Positions 33,417 through 40,876 of a DNA stretch of 64,000 bases are shown piece after piece. The DNA lies in the NCBI GenBank assembly GCA_030715195.1, contig JAUYVI010000001.1, positions 62,001 to 126,000 on the forward strand, given 5' to 3'. The position numbers and the translations under genes were made by a program. Numbering within the stretch: position 1 is the stretch's first letter; every line of letters starts with the position of its first letter. The notes beneath the pieces were generated by a model. It saw only the letters and a list, made by a program, of their open reading frames with translations. It was not told where the DNA came from and searched no databases. This DNA is from Dongia sedimenti. GTDB taxonomy: Bacteria > Pseudomonadota > Alphaproteobacteria > Dongiales > Dongiaceae.

Positions 33417-33472
33417 GCGCAATCTACCGAGTCCGACGCGCTGCGTCAACCCGCCACAATGTGGGATTGCGC
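33417..33472. repeat. 8-bp inverted repeat flanking the leader-peptide promoter
   Basis: GCGCAATC (33417-33424) and its exact inverse GATTGCGC (33465-33472) bracket the promoter; the first overlaps the -10 element. A further small palindrome CCACAATGTGG (33454-33464) lies between the -35 element and the second arm. These could be operator half-sites. Confidence 0.5.
33421..33449 (-). promoter_or_regulatory. near-consensus sigma70-type promoter (minus strand)
   Basis: Read on the minus strand: TTGACG (33449-33444), 17-base spacer, TAGATT (33426-33421). Transcription would start near 33414 and run into the 11-codon ORF and then the DUF1127 gene. Confidence 0.6.
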
Positions 33473-33509
33473 AGTTTGATCGTCACGGGTGCGCGAAAGC
33501 GCCGTGCGA

Positions 33510-34037
33510 TCAGTGCTTCTTGCGGAAATTATCGAGCGCGATGATGGTCGCGGGCTTCGCGTCGCCGCCGCCATTGGTCTCGGCGGGCTTCGTTTCCGAT
33601 TTCTTCGGCAACGCGGTCGGCGCTTCATCCTTCGCCGCGCCGGGTGCCGGCTTGTCGGCCGGCTGCAACTCGACCTGCTGGTTCTTCAACTCGAACTGCA
33701 GGCCGAACTTCACGGAAGGGTCGGTGAAGCTCACCAGTGCGTCGAACGGCACATGCAGGCGTTCATGCTTGCCGCTGAAACTAAGTGTCACGGCAAAGGC
33801 TTCGTCGGTCACTTCGAGACCCCAGAACTGATGCTGGAGCACGATTGTGATCTCTTTGGGAAACTGCGCCTTCAGGGTCGGGCCGATCGACACGCCCGGA
33901 TAGTCGGTGCGGAAGGTGATGTAGAAATGGTGATCGCCGGGCAGGCCCTTGCTGCCGACCTGCAGCAGGACTTCGCGCGCGACCCCGCGCAGCTGCCGCT
34001 CGACGATTCGATCGTAACCCAGTTCGTCCTTCGCCAT
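33510..34037 (-). CDS. sspB: ClpXP adaptor SspB (alphaproteobacterial type)
   Basis: Adaptor that binds SsrA-tagged proteins and delivers them to ClpXP. The 175-residue product from ATG 34037 has the alpha-type SspB core LGYDRIVERQLRGVAREVLL, GLPGDHHFYITFRTDYPGVS, PKEITIVLQHQFWGLEV, FAVTLSFSGKHERLHVPFDAL and DPSVKFGLQFE. A variable linker of about 45 residues leads to the short C-terminal ClpX-binding module (KPATIIALDNFRKKH). The frame extends 20 codons upstream but the family begins near MAKDELGYDR. Its gene lies immediately downstream of ssrA in the same direction. Confidence 0.92.
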   Translation of the reverse strand: MAKDELGYDRIVERQLRGVAREVLLQVGSKGLPGDHHFYITFRTDYPGVSIGPTLKAQFPKEITIVLQHQFWGLEVTDEAFAVTLSFSGKHERLHVPFDALVSFTDPSVKFGLQFELKNQQVELQPADKPAPGAAKDEAPTALPKKSETKPAETNGGGDAKPATIIALDNFRKKH

Positions 34038-34117
34038 ACCGATCAGCCGTTCCCTGCCGCTCCCCTGGAACCCAAAACGGCGCCTCTTCGCGGGCACGCG
34101 CCTTCAGGGAACCGGAC

Positions 34118-34157
34118 CTAAAATCAGTGGGGGGCATTCTGTTGCCCGGCGCCCCCC
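34118..34157 (-). terminator. intrinsic terminator of ssrA
   Basis: On the minus strand GGGGGGC (34157-34151) pairs with GCCCCCC (34135-34129) around a 15-base loop, then ACTGATTTTA. It separates ssrA from sspB, whose ATG is 80 bases further on. Confidence 0.7.
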
Positions 34158-34451
34158 GAACCGCGTTCTAAGTCAACAGCTTATAGCCCGTTAGGGCTAT
34201 TAGGCCGCCAGACGAAGATCAGATGCAACGTTGTCGTTGGCATCTCTGAAATGGCCCGATAACGGTGGTACCATACCGAGCAAAAACTCTGCCTTTACCA
34301 CGCACGTCGATCCTGTTTCGCCCCCATAACGGCCCACCTGGGCACCCAATCGGTGCTTCGGTGGGCAAACTGGTGGAGGCGCCGGGTACCGCCCCCGGGT
34401 CCGTAACGCTTATTCTACAGAGCGTTTATCGCCATAGTCGGTTGCCCGACA
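34158..34451 (-). ncRNA. ssrA: tmRNA, circularly permuted two-piece form
   Basis: Minus-strand gene. The acceptor piece comes first: a 5' hairpin GTCGG-GCAA-CCGAC (34450-34437), a 6-bp stem AACGCT/AGCGTT, a T-arm-like ACCCGGGGGCGGTACCCGG, and the 3' end CGCCTCC-ACCA at 34381-34371. A 45-base intervening segment (34370-34326) folds on itself with GCCCACC/GGTGGGC and GCACC/GGTGC. The coding piece starts at 34325 with GGGGGCGAAACAGGATCGACG; its GGGGGCG pairs with CGCCTCC to rebuild the acceptor stem. The tag frame is at 34241-34203, reading ANDNVASDLRLAA, with stop TAA at 34202-34200. Then a TAGCCC/GGGCTA hairpin. Permuted two-piece tmRNA is typical of alphaproteobacteria. Outer ends are approximate. 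Confidence 0.95.
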
Positions 34452-34457
34452 ATCGTT

Positions 34458-34486
34458 AATATAGGCGCTGACGGGCCGGGAATCAA
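34458..34486 (-). promoter_or_regulatory. ssrA promoter with flanking inverted repeat
   Basis: Minus strand: TTGATT (34486-34481), 17-base spacer, TATATT (34463-34458). The start would be near 34451, at the first base of the 5' hairpin. The -35 box lies in the 8-base centre of a perfect inverted repeat CGGGCCGG/CCGGCCCG (34472-34479 and 34488-34495). Confidence 0.75.
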
Positions 34487-34578
34487 ACCGGCCCGAGATT
34501 GCCCAGTTCGTTTGCCCGCCGGGCTCGGATCGCGTAAAAGTCCCGCCGTTTCAGCCCCGAGCCGAGATCACCCGAATC

Positions 34579-35517
34579 ATGCCGCTTTCCCAGGACCAGC
34601 AAGCCGAGATCGACCGCCAGCGCGCCGAATCCGCGCCGACCCGCCGGCCGGTGGCACCGGCCTTGGAAGAGGTGCTCTACCAGGCGATTCCGGTGCTCGA
34701 TCACGGCTTCGTCCGGGTGATCGATTACATGGGGGACGATACTGCCGTGGTGCAGGCGGCGCGGGTCTCCTACGGCAAGGGCACCAAGAAGGTGAGCGAG
34801 GACAAAGGCCTCATCCACTATCTGATGCGGCATCGCCATTCGACCCCCTTCGAGATGTGCGAGATCAAGTTTCACGTGAAGCTGCCGATCTTCGTCGCGC
34901 GGCAATGGATCCGTCATCGCACGGCAAACGTGAACGAATACTCTGCGCGTTACTCGATTCTGGACCGGGAGTTCTACATCCCGGCGCCCGAGCAATTGGC
35001 GGCGCAGTCGGTCGCGAACCGGCAGGGTCGTGGCGACGTGCTGACCGGGCCCGAAGCCGAGCGCGTGCTCGACATCCTGAAGCGGGATTCGACGACCGCT
35101 TACGATCACTACGCCGAGATGCTGAACGAGAGCGAGAGCGGCGAGATGGTCGATGCGGAGAAGCAGGGTCTGGCGCGTGAGCTCGCGCGCATGAACCTCA
35201 GCCTCAACTTCTATACCCAGTGGTATTGGAAGATCGATCTTCACAACTTCATGCATTTCCTCAGCCTGCGCGCCGACCCGCATGCGCAATACGAGATCCG
35301 GGTCTATGCCGACGCGATGCTGGACGTGCTCCGAAAATGGGTGCCGCTGACGGCGGAGGCTTTCGAGCAGCATCGCCTGCATGCGATCACGCTGTCGAAG
35401 AATGCGCTCGACGCGATCAAACGGATGCTGAAGGGCGAAGCGGTCACGCTCGAGACCAGCGGTCTCGGCAAGCGGGAATGGTCCGAGCTTCAGGCCGTGT
35501 TGAACGGCGAGCGCTGA
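34579..35517 (+). CDS. thyX: FAD-dependent thymidylate synthase ThyX
   Basis: Makes dTMP from dUMP with methylenetetrahydrofolate and FADH2. The 312-residue product has the ThyX signature [14 protein letters not shown] (R112-H113-R114 onward), plus [26 protein letters not shown], and [33 protein letters not shown]. Both dUMP- and FAD-binding segments are complete. The first 30 residues are a variable extension. It is divergent from ssrA, with 92 bases between the -35 region and this ATG. No thyA is seen in the window. Confidence 0.96.
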   Translation: MPLSQDQQAEIDRQRAESAPTRRPVAPALEEVLYQAIPVLDHGFVRVIDYMGDDTAVVQAARVSYGKGTKKVSEDKGLIHYLMRHRHSTPFEMCEIKFHVKLPIFVARQWIRHRTANVNEYSARYSILDREFYIPAPEQLAAQSVANRQGRGDVLTGPEAERVLDILKRDSTTAYDHYAEMLNESESGEMVDAEKQGLARELARMNLSLNFYTQWYWKIDLHNFMHFLSLRADPHAQYEIRVYADAMLDVLRKWVPLTAEAFEQHRLHAITLSKNALDAIKRMLKGEAVTLETSGLGKREWSELQAVLNGER

Positions 35518-35523
35518 GCGTCG

Positions 35524-36093
35524 ATGTCCCACGTCACGTCGATCGCGAGCGAGGCCGGCCCGGCGTTTCCATTTCCGGGCCTGCGCCGGCGTCCATCGCC
35601 CCGGCTGGTTGTGCTGTGTTGCGCCATCACCTTCCCGCTGATCGGTTTTCTGGCATTCATCACGCTGGCCGGTCCGGCGATCGCCTGGTTCATCGGTCCC
35701 GTGGACAAGGTCCTCGTGGACAAGAGCGCCAAGAAGCTCTGGCTGATGCGCGACGGGGTGCGCCTCTACGAAGCCGATATCTCGCTGGGCAAACAGCCGA
35801 AGGGTCAGAAGCAGCGGGAAGGCGATCAGCGCACGCCGGAAGGCCGCTATACGCTCGACTGGCGCGACAGCGGCACCGACTATCACCGCGCGATCCTGAT
35901 TTCCTATCCGAGCAAGGCCGATCAGGCCCGTGGCGCCGCCGGCGGCGAGATCATGATCCATGGGCAGAAGTATTTCTGGCGCTGGTTCACCAAGTCGCCG
36001 CTGACCAACGGCTGCATCGGCGTCAGCAATCTCGCGATGGACGTCATTTGGTGGGCGACCGCGCTCGGCACGCCCATCGAGCTCAGGCCATAG
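35524..36093 (+). CDS. membrane-anchored L,D-transpeptidase (YkuD domain)
   Basis: A 189-residue protein with one N-terminal membrane segment (about residues 28-55) and a C-terminal YkuD domain that cross-links or modifies peptidoglycan with a catalytic cysteine. The catalytic motif is complete: MIHG with H146, and PLTNGCIGVSN with Cys164. The KLWLMRDGVRLYEADISLGKQPKG opening of the domain is typical. It starts 6 bases after the thyX stop, so the two are probably co-transcribed. Whether it makes 3-3 cross-links or attaches a protein cannot be told. Confidence 0.9.
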   Translation: MSHVTSIASEAGPAFPFPGLRRRPSPRLVVLCCAITFPLIGFLAFITLAGPAIAWFIGPVDKVLVDKSAKKLWLMRDGVRLYEADISLGKQPKGQKQREGDQRTPEGRYTLDWRDSGTDYHRAILISYPSKADQARGAAGGEIMIHGQKYFWRWFTKSPLTNGCIGVSNLAMDVIWWATALGTPIELRP

Positions 36094-36097
36094 TCCG

Positions 36098-37207
36098 ATG
36101 TTGCTGAAGGGTCTGCTCGCCAAGACGCGGCATTACCACCCGAGCTATCGGGGTGGTCTCTGCAACCATTGTCCGATGACGCTGATCGCGCTGGACCGGA
36201 TGGGCGCCACGCCGCAGCGCGTGGAAAGCTATGCGCAGGCCTATCTGAAGGCGATGGAGCCCGCGCCTTCGGCCGGCGAGGCGATCGACGCCGAGAATTG
36301 GCGGGAGCGGCTCGGCGATGAAACCGCATACGCCGATTATCTCGGCTTCTTCCGCCGCGAGGTCGGCCGGTTGAATGCCCGCGCGACGTTGCGCGCCTAT
36401 CTGCCCGGGTTGGCGCCGGGGCTCGCCGCGGCGGCCTTTCACCCGCTCATCCGCACCGCCTATGGCGTCATTGCCGAGGACTCGGAAGAGATCGCCGTTG
36501 GGCTGGCCTATTGGGCGTCGCGCCACCTGGCGCTGCCCGAACGCGAGGACCTGCCCACCGAGCTGCCTTTCGTGCCGAGCGACGATCCGTTGCAGATCCT
36601 GAAGAAGACGCGCACCTGGCCCGGTCTCGACTTCGAACCGGATGCCGATGCGCTCATCGATCGCGAGATGCTGAAGGCCGCGGACCCGACGCTGTTCCCG
36701 CTCCTGGTCGCGGCATTGCAGATCGACGATCTGACGCTGGACCGGCTGCGACAGGCCGCGGCGCTGCTGTTCCTGGGCGCGAACGACTTCAACAGCCTGC
36801 ATGCGGTGACGGGATTGCATGCCGCGCGGGTGCTGAGCGATTTCGCGATCGACCGCAGAGGCTTTTCACGGGAAGTGTGGCGGGCGCTGCTCGCGCTCTA
36901 TCTTTCGCTCGACCGGCCGGAACTGCCGACGCCAGCCGGCGCGGCGGAGTTGACCGCGGCGGACCTTCCCGACTGGAACGTGATCCTGCCGGCGGCGGTC
37001 GCCGATGAAGACGAGCATGTGATCAAGCTGGTCTTCTCCTGCTTCTCGGAAAGCCGCGCCGGTGGCGGGCGGCTCTATCGCTATCTGGCGGCCCGGAAGG
37101 CGGGGCTGCTCGGCGCGCCGGTCGCGGGCGAAGAGGCTTCATCCGAAACGATTCCCGCGCCGCCGCAGGGCCTTCCGCCCCAACCTCTCCCGGCGGCGCA
37201 ACGCTGA
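36098..37207 (+). CDS. questin oxidase-like (DUF4243) protein
   Basis: A 369-residue cytoplasmic protein. The N-terminus YHPSYRGGLCNHCPMTLIALDRMGA matches the questin oxidase / DUF4243 family, first named from a fungal Baeyer-Villiger-type enzyme of polyketide pathways; bacterial members have no settled role. His-rich motifs for a metal or flavin cofactor are few, so activity is not assured. There are FNSLHAVTGLHAARVL and HVIKLVFSCFSESRAG segments typical of the family's C-terminal part. It follows the transpeptidase by 4 bases and probably belongs to the thyX transcript. The tail is proline-rich. Confidence 0.75.
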   Translation: MLLKGLLAKTRHYHPSYRGGLCNHCPMTLIALDRMGATPQRVESYAQAYLKAMEPAPSAGEAIDAENWRERLGDETAYADYLGFFRREVGRLNARATLRAYLPGLAPGLAAAAFHPLIRTAYGVIAEDSEEIAVGLAYWASRHLALPEREDLPTELPFVPSDDPLQILKKTRTWPGLDFEPDADALIDREMLKAADPTLFPLLVAALQIDDLTLDRLRQAAALLFLGANDFNSLHAVTGLHAARVLSDFAIDRRGFSREVWRALLALYLSLDRPELPTPAGAAELTAADLPDWNVILPAAVADEDEHVIKLVFSCFSESRAGGGRLYRYLAARKAGLLGAPVAGEEASSETIPAPPQGLPPQPLPAAQR

Positions 37208-37214
37208 CCCGCTC

Positions 37215-38375
37215 TTATTGAATCACGATCCGCGGTGCCGGACGGAGCGGCTGGTCGTTGAGCTGGCGCCAGACCTGCTCGGCGACCGCGCGATAGGCGG
37301 CGCTGTGCGGTGAGTCCGGCTGGCTCGCGACGATCGGCGTGCCGGCGTCCGAGGTCTCGCGGATCTTGATGTCGAGCGGGATCTCGCCGAGGAAGGGCGT
37401 CTGCATCTTCTCCGCTTCGGCTCTTGCGCCGCCATGGGCGAAGATGTCGGTGCGGCCGCCGCAATGCGGGCAGGTGAAGTAGCTCATGTTCTCGACGATG
37501 CCGAGGACCGGCACGTCCACCTTGCGGAACATGTTGAGGCCCTTGCGCGCATCGATCAGCGCGATGTCCTGGGGCGTCGAGACGATCACCGCGCCGGAGA
37601 GCGGCACCGACTGCGCCATGGTCAGCTGGGCATCGCCGGTGCCGGGCGGGAGATCGCAGACCAGCACGTCGAGCTGGCCCCAATCGACCTCGCGCAGGAG
37701 CTGGGTGATGGCGCTCATCACCATCGGGCCGCGCCAGATCATCGGCGTGTCCTCGGCGACGACGAAGCCCATGGACATGACCTTGAGGCCGAATTTCTGC
37801 ATCGGATTGAGCTTCTTCTCCGGCGTCGTATCCGGCTTGCCGGTGATGCCGAGCAGGCGCGGTATCGATGGGCCGTAGATATCGGCGTCGAGCAGCCCGA
37901 CCTTCAGGCCGAGGCCGGCCAGGCCGAGGGCGAGATTGACCGCCGTCGTGGACTTGCCGACGCCGCCCTTGCCGCTGGCGACGGCGATGATGTGCTGGAT
38001 GCCGGCGACCGGCGTGCGGCCGGGGGCGCTGCGTTGCTGCGGCGCGCCTTGCGGATGCGGGTGGGCGTGATTGTGTTCATGCGCGTGTGCGTGGCTGTGC
38101 GGCTGCGCGGCCGCCTGGCCACCGCCGCGATGTGCCGTCAGCACCGCGGTCACCGACAGCACGCCGGGCAACTGCTCGACGGCCTTCTCGGCGGCCTTGC
38201 GCAGCGGCTCGAGCTTCGGCCCCTCGCGTGGATCGACCTCGATCGAGAAGCCGACATTGCCGTTCTTCAGCACCAGCCCGGTGATCATGCCGCGCCCAAC
38301 GATGTCGCCACCGCCATCGGGCGCCGGAATCGCGCGCAAGGCATCCCGGATTTGAGCTTCAGTGACCGCAGCCAT
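37215..38375 (-). CDS. apbC: Mrp/ApbC-type Fe-S cluster carrier P-loop ATPase
   Basis: Scaffold or carrier that delivers Fe-S clusters. The 386 residues comprise an N-terminal MIP18/DUF59 domain (MAAVTEAQIRDALRAIPAPDGGGDIV, about 1-90), a His-rich linker (HSHAHAHEHNHAHPH, about 93-107), and the ParA/Mrp ATPase domain with the deviant Walker A VASGKGGVGKSTTAVN, DADIYGPSIPRLLG, DLPPGTGDAQL, and the cluster-binding CPHC in MSYFTCPHCGG. AGGGAAG precedes the ATG. It converges with the questin-oxidase gene, leaving 7 bases between stops, and diverges from hflK. Confidence 0.93.
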   Translation of the reverse strand: MAAVTEAQIRDALRAIPAPDGGGDIVGRGMITGLVLKNGNVGFSIEVDPREGPKLEPLRKAAEKAVEQLPGVLSVTAVLTAHRGGGQAAAQPHSHAHAHEHNHAHPHPQGAPQQRSAPGRTPVAGIQHIIAVASGKGGVGKSTTAVNLALGLAGLGLKVGLLDADIYGPSIPRLLGITGKPDTTPEKKLNPMQKFGLKVMSMGFVVAEDTPMIWRGPMVMSAITQLLREVDWGQLDVLVCDLPPGTGDAQLTMAQSVPLSGAVIVSTPQDIALIDARKGLNMFRKVDVPVLGIVENMSYFTCPHCGGRTDIFAHGGARAEAEKMQTPFLGEIPLDIKIRETSDAGTPIVASQPDSPHSAAYRAVAEQVWRQLNDQPLRPAPRIVIQ

Positions 38376-38474
38376 AATTCTTCCCTACGATTTCTAAACC
38401 TTGATCTTATTGGGCAGGATTCCCATATTTCGCGCCACAGGCGGCACGAAAGTGACCTCTGGAAGGCCGTCGCG

Positions 38475-38503
38475 TTGCGGTGGCTTCCGGCCTGTCATAT
38501 AAG
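38475..38503 (+). promoter_or_regulatory. predicted hflKC promoter
   Basis: TTGCGG (38475-38480) and TATAAG (38498-38503) with a 17-base spacer. The start near 38510 gives a leader of about 75 bases to the hflK ATG. Confidence 0.5.
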
Positions 38504-38585
38504 GCCTTGCCCTTTGGTTGCCTACAGAATTGGCTGCCGGGTAGGGCCATAAACAAGAACAGCCGAGGCGGCTTAGGGGTATTTC

Positions 38586-39776
38586 ATGGCTTGGAACAAT
38601 CAGGGCGGTCCTTGGGGCGGCGGTGGCAAGAGCCCCTGGGGGCGCGGCTCCGGCCCGTCCGGCGGCGGCGGCGGAAATCGCCCCCCCGATTTCGAGGAGA
38701 TGCTGCGACGCGGTCAGGACCGGATGAAGTCGGTCCTGCCCGGCGGATTCGGCTCTTGGCGCGGCCTCGGTCTGGCTGTCGGCGTGCTTGTGGCGCTCTG
38801 GGGCGCGACCGGATTTTACGTGGTCAACCCCGGCGAGGTCGGTGTCGAGACCGTGTTCGGCGTTTACCGCGAACCGCCGGTGCAGCCTGGATTGCACTGG
38901 AACTATCCGCTCCCGATCGGCCGTGTCGAGACACCGGACGTGCAGTCGCGTTACAGCACCGAGATCGGATTTCGCAGGGCGGGCAGCGTTGGCGGCGGCA
39001 CCGAAGTGCAAGGCGAGAGCCTGATGCTGACCAAGGACGAGAACATCATCAAGATCGAAGCGGTCGTTCTGTGGCGTATCCGACCCGATCAGGTGCAGCG
39101 CTACCTGTTCGAGATTCAGGATCCGGCAGATTCCGTGAAGAAGGCGGTTGAATCGGCGATCCGCGAGATCATCGGCCAGTCCGAGTTCCAAGCGGCGACG
39201 ACGGCGGATCGATCCAAGATCGAGGCGCAAGCGACGGCCTTGGCGCAGAAGATGCTCGACAGCTATCATGCCGGCATCAGCGTCGAGCAGGTCTCGCTGC
39301 AGGATGTCGGCGCCCCTCAGGAAGTCATCGAGGCTTTCCTGGATGTGCAGCGCGCCAGCAACGATGCGACCAGCGCGGTGAATGACGCGCAGGCCTATCG
39401 CAACAAGGTCGTGCAAGGCGCTCAGGGTCAGGCGGTCCAGATGCTGCGCCAGGCGGAAGCCTACAAGGCCGAGAAGATCGCCAACGCGGATGGCGAAGCG
39501 CAGCGTTTCCTCTCGGTCTACGCGCAGTACAAGCTCGATCCGAGTTTGACGGAGCGGCGGATCTATCTCGAATCGATGCAGAACATCTTCGGCGGCATGA
39601 ACAAGGTGCTGATCGACCAGTCGGCCGGCGGTACCGGCGCTGTTCCCTACTTGCCGCTCGATCAACTGCTGAAGCGGGGCGGGACGGGTTCCACCGGCAA
39701 CGCCCCGGCGACGACGACGATGCCTCAGCCCGACATGAACCAGCAGTCGGCCTCGCCGGCGGGAGCGAGCCAGTGA
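38586..39776 (+). CDS. hflK: FtsH-modulating SPFH protein HflK
   Basis: With HflC forms the membrane cage that surrounds and regulates the FtsH protease. The 396 residues start with a Gly/Trp/Pro-rich segment (MAWNNQGGPWGGGGKSPWG), then PPDFEEMLRRGQDRMKSVLPGG, one membrane helix around residues 62-82, and the SPFH domain from GFYVVNPGEVGVETVFGVY to a long coiled coil (QAYRNKVVQGAQGQAVQMLRQ). The C-terminal 40 residues are Gly/Pro/Thr-rich. It overlaps hflC by GTGA at 39773-39776. Confidence 0.95.
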   Translation: MAWNNQGGPWGGGGKSPWGRGSGPSGGGGGNRPPDFEEMLRRGQDRMKSVLPGGFGSWRGLGLAVGVLVALWGATGFYVVNPGEVGVETVFGVYREPPVQPGLHWNYPLPIGRVETPDVQSRYSTEIGFRRAGSVGGGTEVQGESLMLTKDENIIKIEAVVLWRIRPDQVQRYLFEIQDPADSVKKAVESAIREIIGQSEFQAATTADRSKIEAQATALAQKMLDSYHAGISVEQVSLQDVGAPQEVIEAFLDVQRASNDATSAVNDAQAYRNKVVQGAQGQAVQMLRQAEAYKAEKIANADGEAQRFLSVYAQYKLDPSLTERRIYLESMQNIFGGMNKVLIDQSAGGTGAVPYLPLDQLLKRGGTGSTGNAPATTTMPQPDMNQQSASPAGASQ

Positions 39777-40708
39777 GAAACAAAGCTTCAGTTCTCGCCA
39801 TCGGCGCCATCATCGTCTTGGCGATCGGCCTCTATGCCGCGGCGTTCACCGTGAACCTCCGCGAAACGGCTCTGGTCCTGCAATTCGGCGAACCGAAGCG
39901 CGTCCTCACCGAGCCGGGCCTCTACTTCCGGGTTCCGGTGATCGAGAGCGTGACCTATCTCGACAAGCGGGTGCGGAACTTCGACGTCGAGCCGCAGTTG
40001 CTGCTGACCCGCGAGCAGAAGCGCGTCCTGATTTCCGCCTTTGTGCGCTATCAGATCGTGGATCCGCTGAAATTCTATCAGGTCGCCAAGACGACGATGA
40101 ACGCCGAAGGCCAGATCGGGTCCGTGCTGATCTCGACGCTGCGTTCCGCGGTCGGTAACACGCCGATGACCGACATCCTGACGCCGAAGCGCGCCGAATT
40201 GATGTCGCTGATCACCCAGGAGCTGACCCGCCAGGCGGCGGCGCCTTACGGCATCCGTATTGTCGACGTGCGCTTCCAGCGCGTCGATCTGCCGCCGCAG
40301 AACAGCGAGGCGGTGTTCACCCAGATGCGCTCGCAGCGCGCCCAGGAAGCCGCCGGGATCCGGGCGGACGGCGCCCGCCGCGCACTCGAGCTCAAGGCCG
40401 AAGCCGACAAGGAGCGGGTGGTGACCCTGGCCGAGGCGCAGCGCAAGTCCTCCATCACGCGCGGTGAAGGCGATGCGGAGGCGACCCGGATCTACAACGA
40501 GGCCTACAGCCAAGATCCGAAGTTCTTCGACTTCTACCGGTCGATGCAGGCGATGCAGCTGGGGCTCGGCGGCGACAACACGACCTTTGTCGGTGCGCCG
40601 ACCGGCGATTTCTTCCGATTCTTCGACCGCGAGGGAACGGCGGAGGCACCGGCGAAAGGTCCGGCGCCCGCCCCCCAAAGCCCGGCGCCGACGACCGGAC
40701 CGGAATAA
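39773..40708 (+). CDS. hflC: FtsH-modulating SPFH protein HflC
   Basis: Partner of HflK; 311 residues from a GTG start overlapping the hflK stop. N-terminal membrane anchor ASVLAIGAIIVLAIGLYAAAF, then the SPFH core (ALVLQFGEPKRVLTEPGLYFRVPVIESV, DKRVRNFDVEPQLLLTREQKRV, DVRFQRVDLP) and the C-terminal coiled coil with RQ/EA-rich repeats. The tail is A/P-rich. The degP-type gene that usually follows hflC is present 168 bases downstream; the small DUF2065 gene seen between them in some relatives is missing. Confidence 0.95.
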   Translation: MRNKASVLAIGAIIVLAIGLYAAAFTVNLRETALVLQFGEPKRVLTEPGLYFRVPVIESVTYLDKRVRNFDVEPQLLLTREQKRVLISAFVRYQIVDPLKFYQVAKTTMNAEGQIGSVLISTLRSAVGNTPMTDILTPKRAELMSLITQELTRQAAAPYGIRIVDVRFQRVDLPPQNSEAVFTQMRSQRAQEAAGIRADGARRALELKAEADKERVVTLAEAQRKSSITRGEGDAEATRIYNEAYSQDPKFFDFYRSMQAMQLGLGGDNTTFVGAPTGDFFRFFDREGTAEAPAKGPAPAPQSPAPTTGPE

Positions 40709-40763
40709 ACCGGTCTCGGACGCAGAAAACCGCCATCAAAACCGCCACAATCCGGCCGCAATG

Positions 40764-40818
40764 CCCCCGATAAAGTGATCGGGGGAAATTGCCGCCGGGG
40801 TGGCGGCGTTGCTATGAT
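40764..40818 (+). promoter_or_regulatory. hairpin pair and predicted degP promoter
   Basis: CCCCCGAT/ATCGGGGG (40764-40771 and 40778-40785) is a perfect 8-bp stem with a 6-base loop and may end the hflC transcript, though no T-run follows. A second stem GCCGCC/GGCGGC (40791-40796 and 40802-40807) overlaps a candidate promoter TTGCCG (40789-40794), 18-base spacer, TATGAT (40813-40818). A start near 40825 would give a 50-base leader to degP. Confidence 0.45.
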
Positions 40819-40876
40819 CGGAAATAGCCGCGGGGCTGCCCGCCGGCACGTTCTGCCTGGGTGAAGGAGCGTTGCG

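Noticed and set aside
33201-33479. 92-codon plus-strand frame in the DUF1127 leader region
   Set aside because: No ribosome site or motif; the minus-strand promoter and mini-ORF explain the region better.
34326-34370. Separate small RNA or tRNA between the two tmRNA pieces
   Set aside because: This 45-base hairpin is the intervening segment expected in permuted ssrA genes and is removed in processing.
34265-34459. 64-codon plus-strand frame over ssrA
   Set aside because: Antisense to the tmRNA pieces, no ribosome site, no conservation expected.
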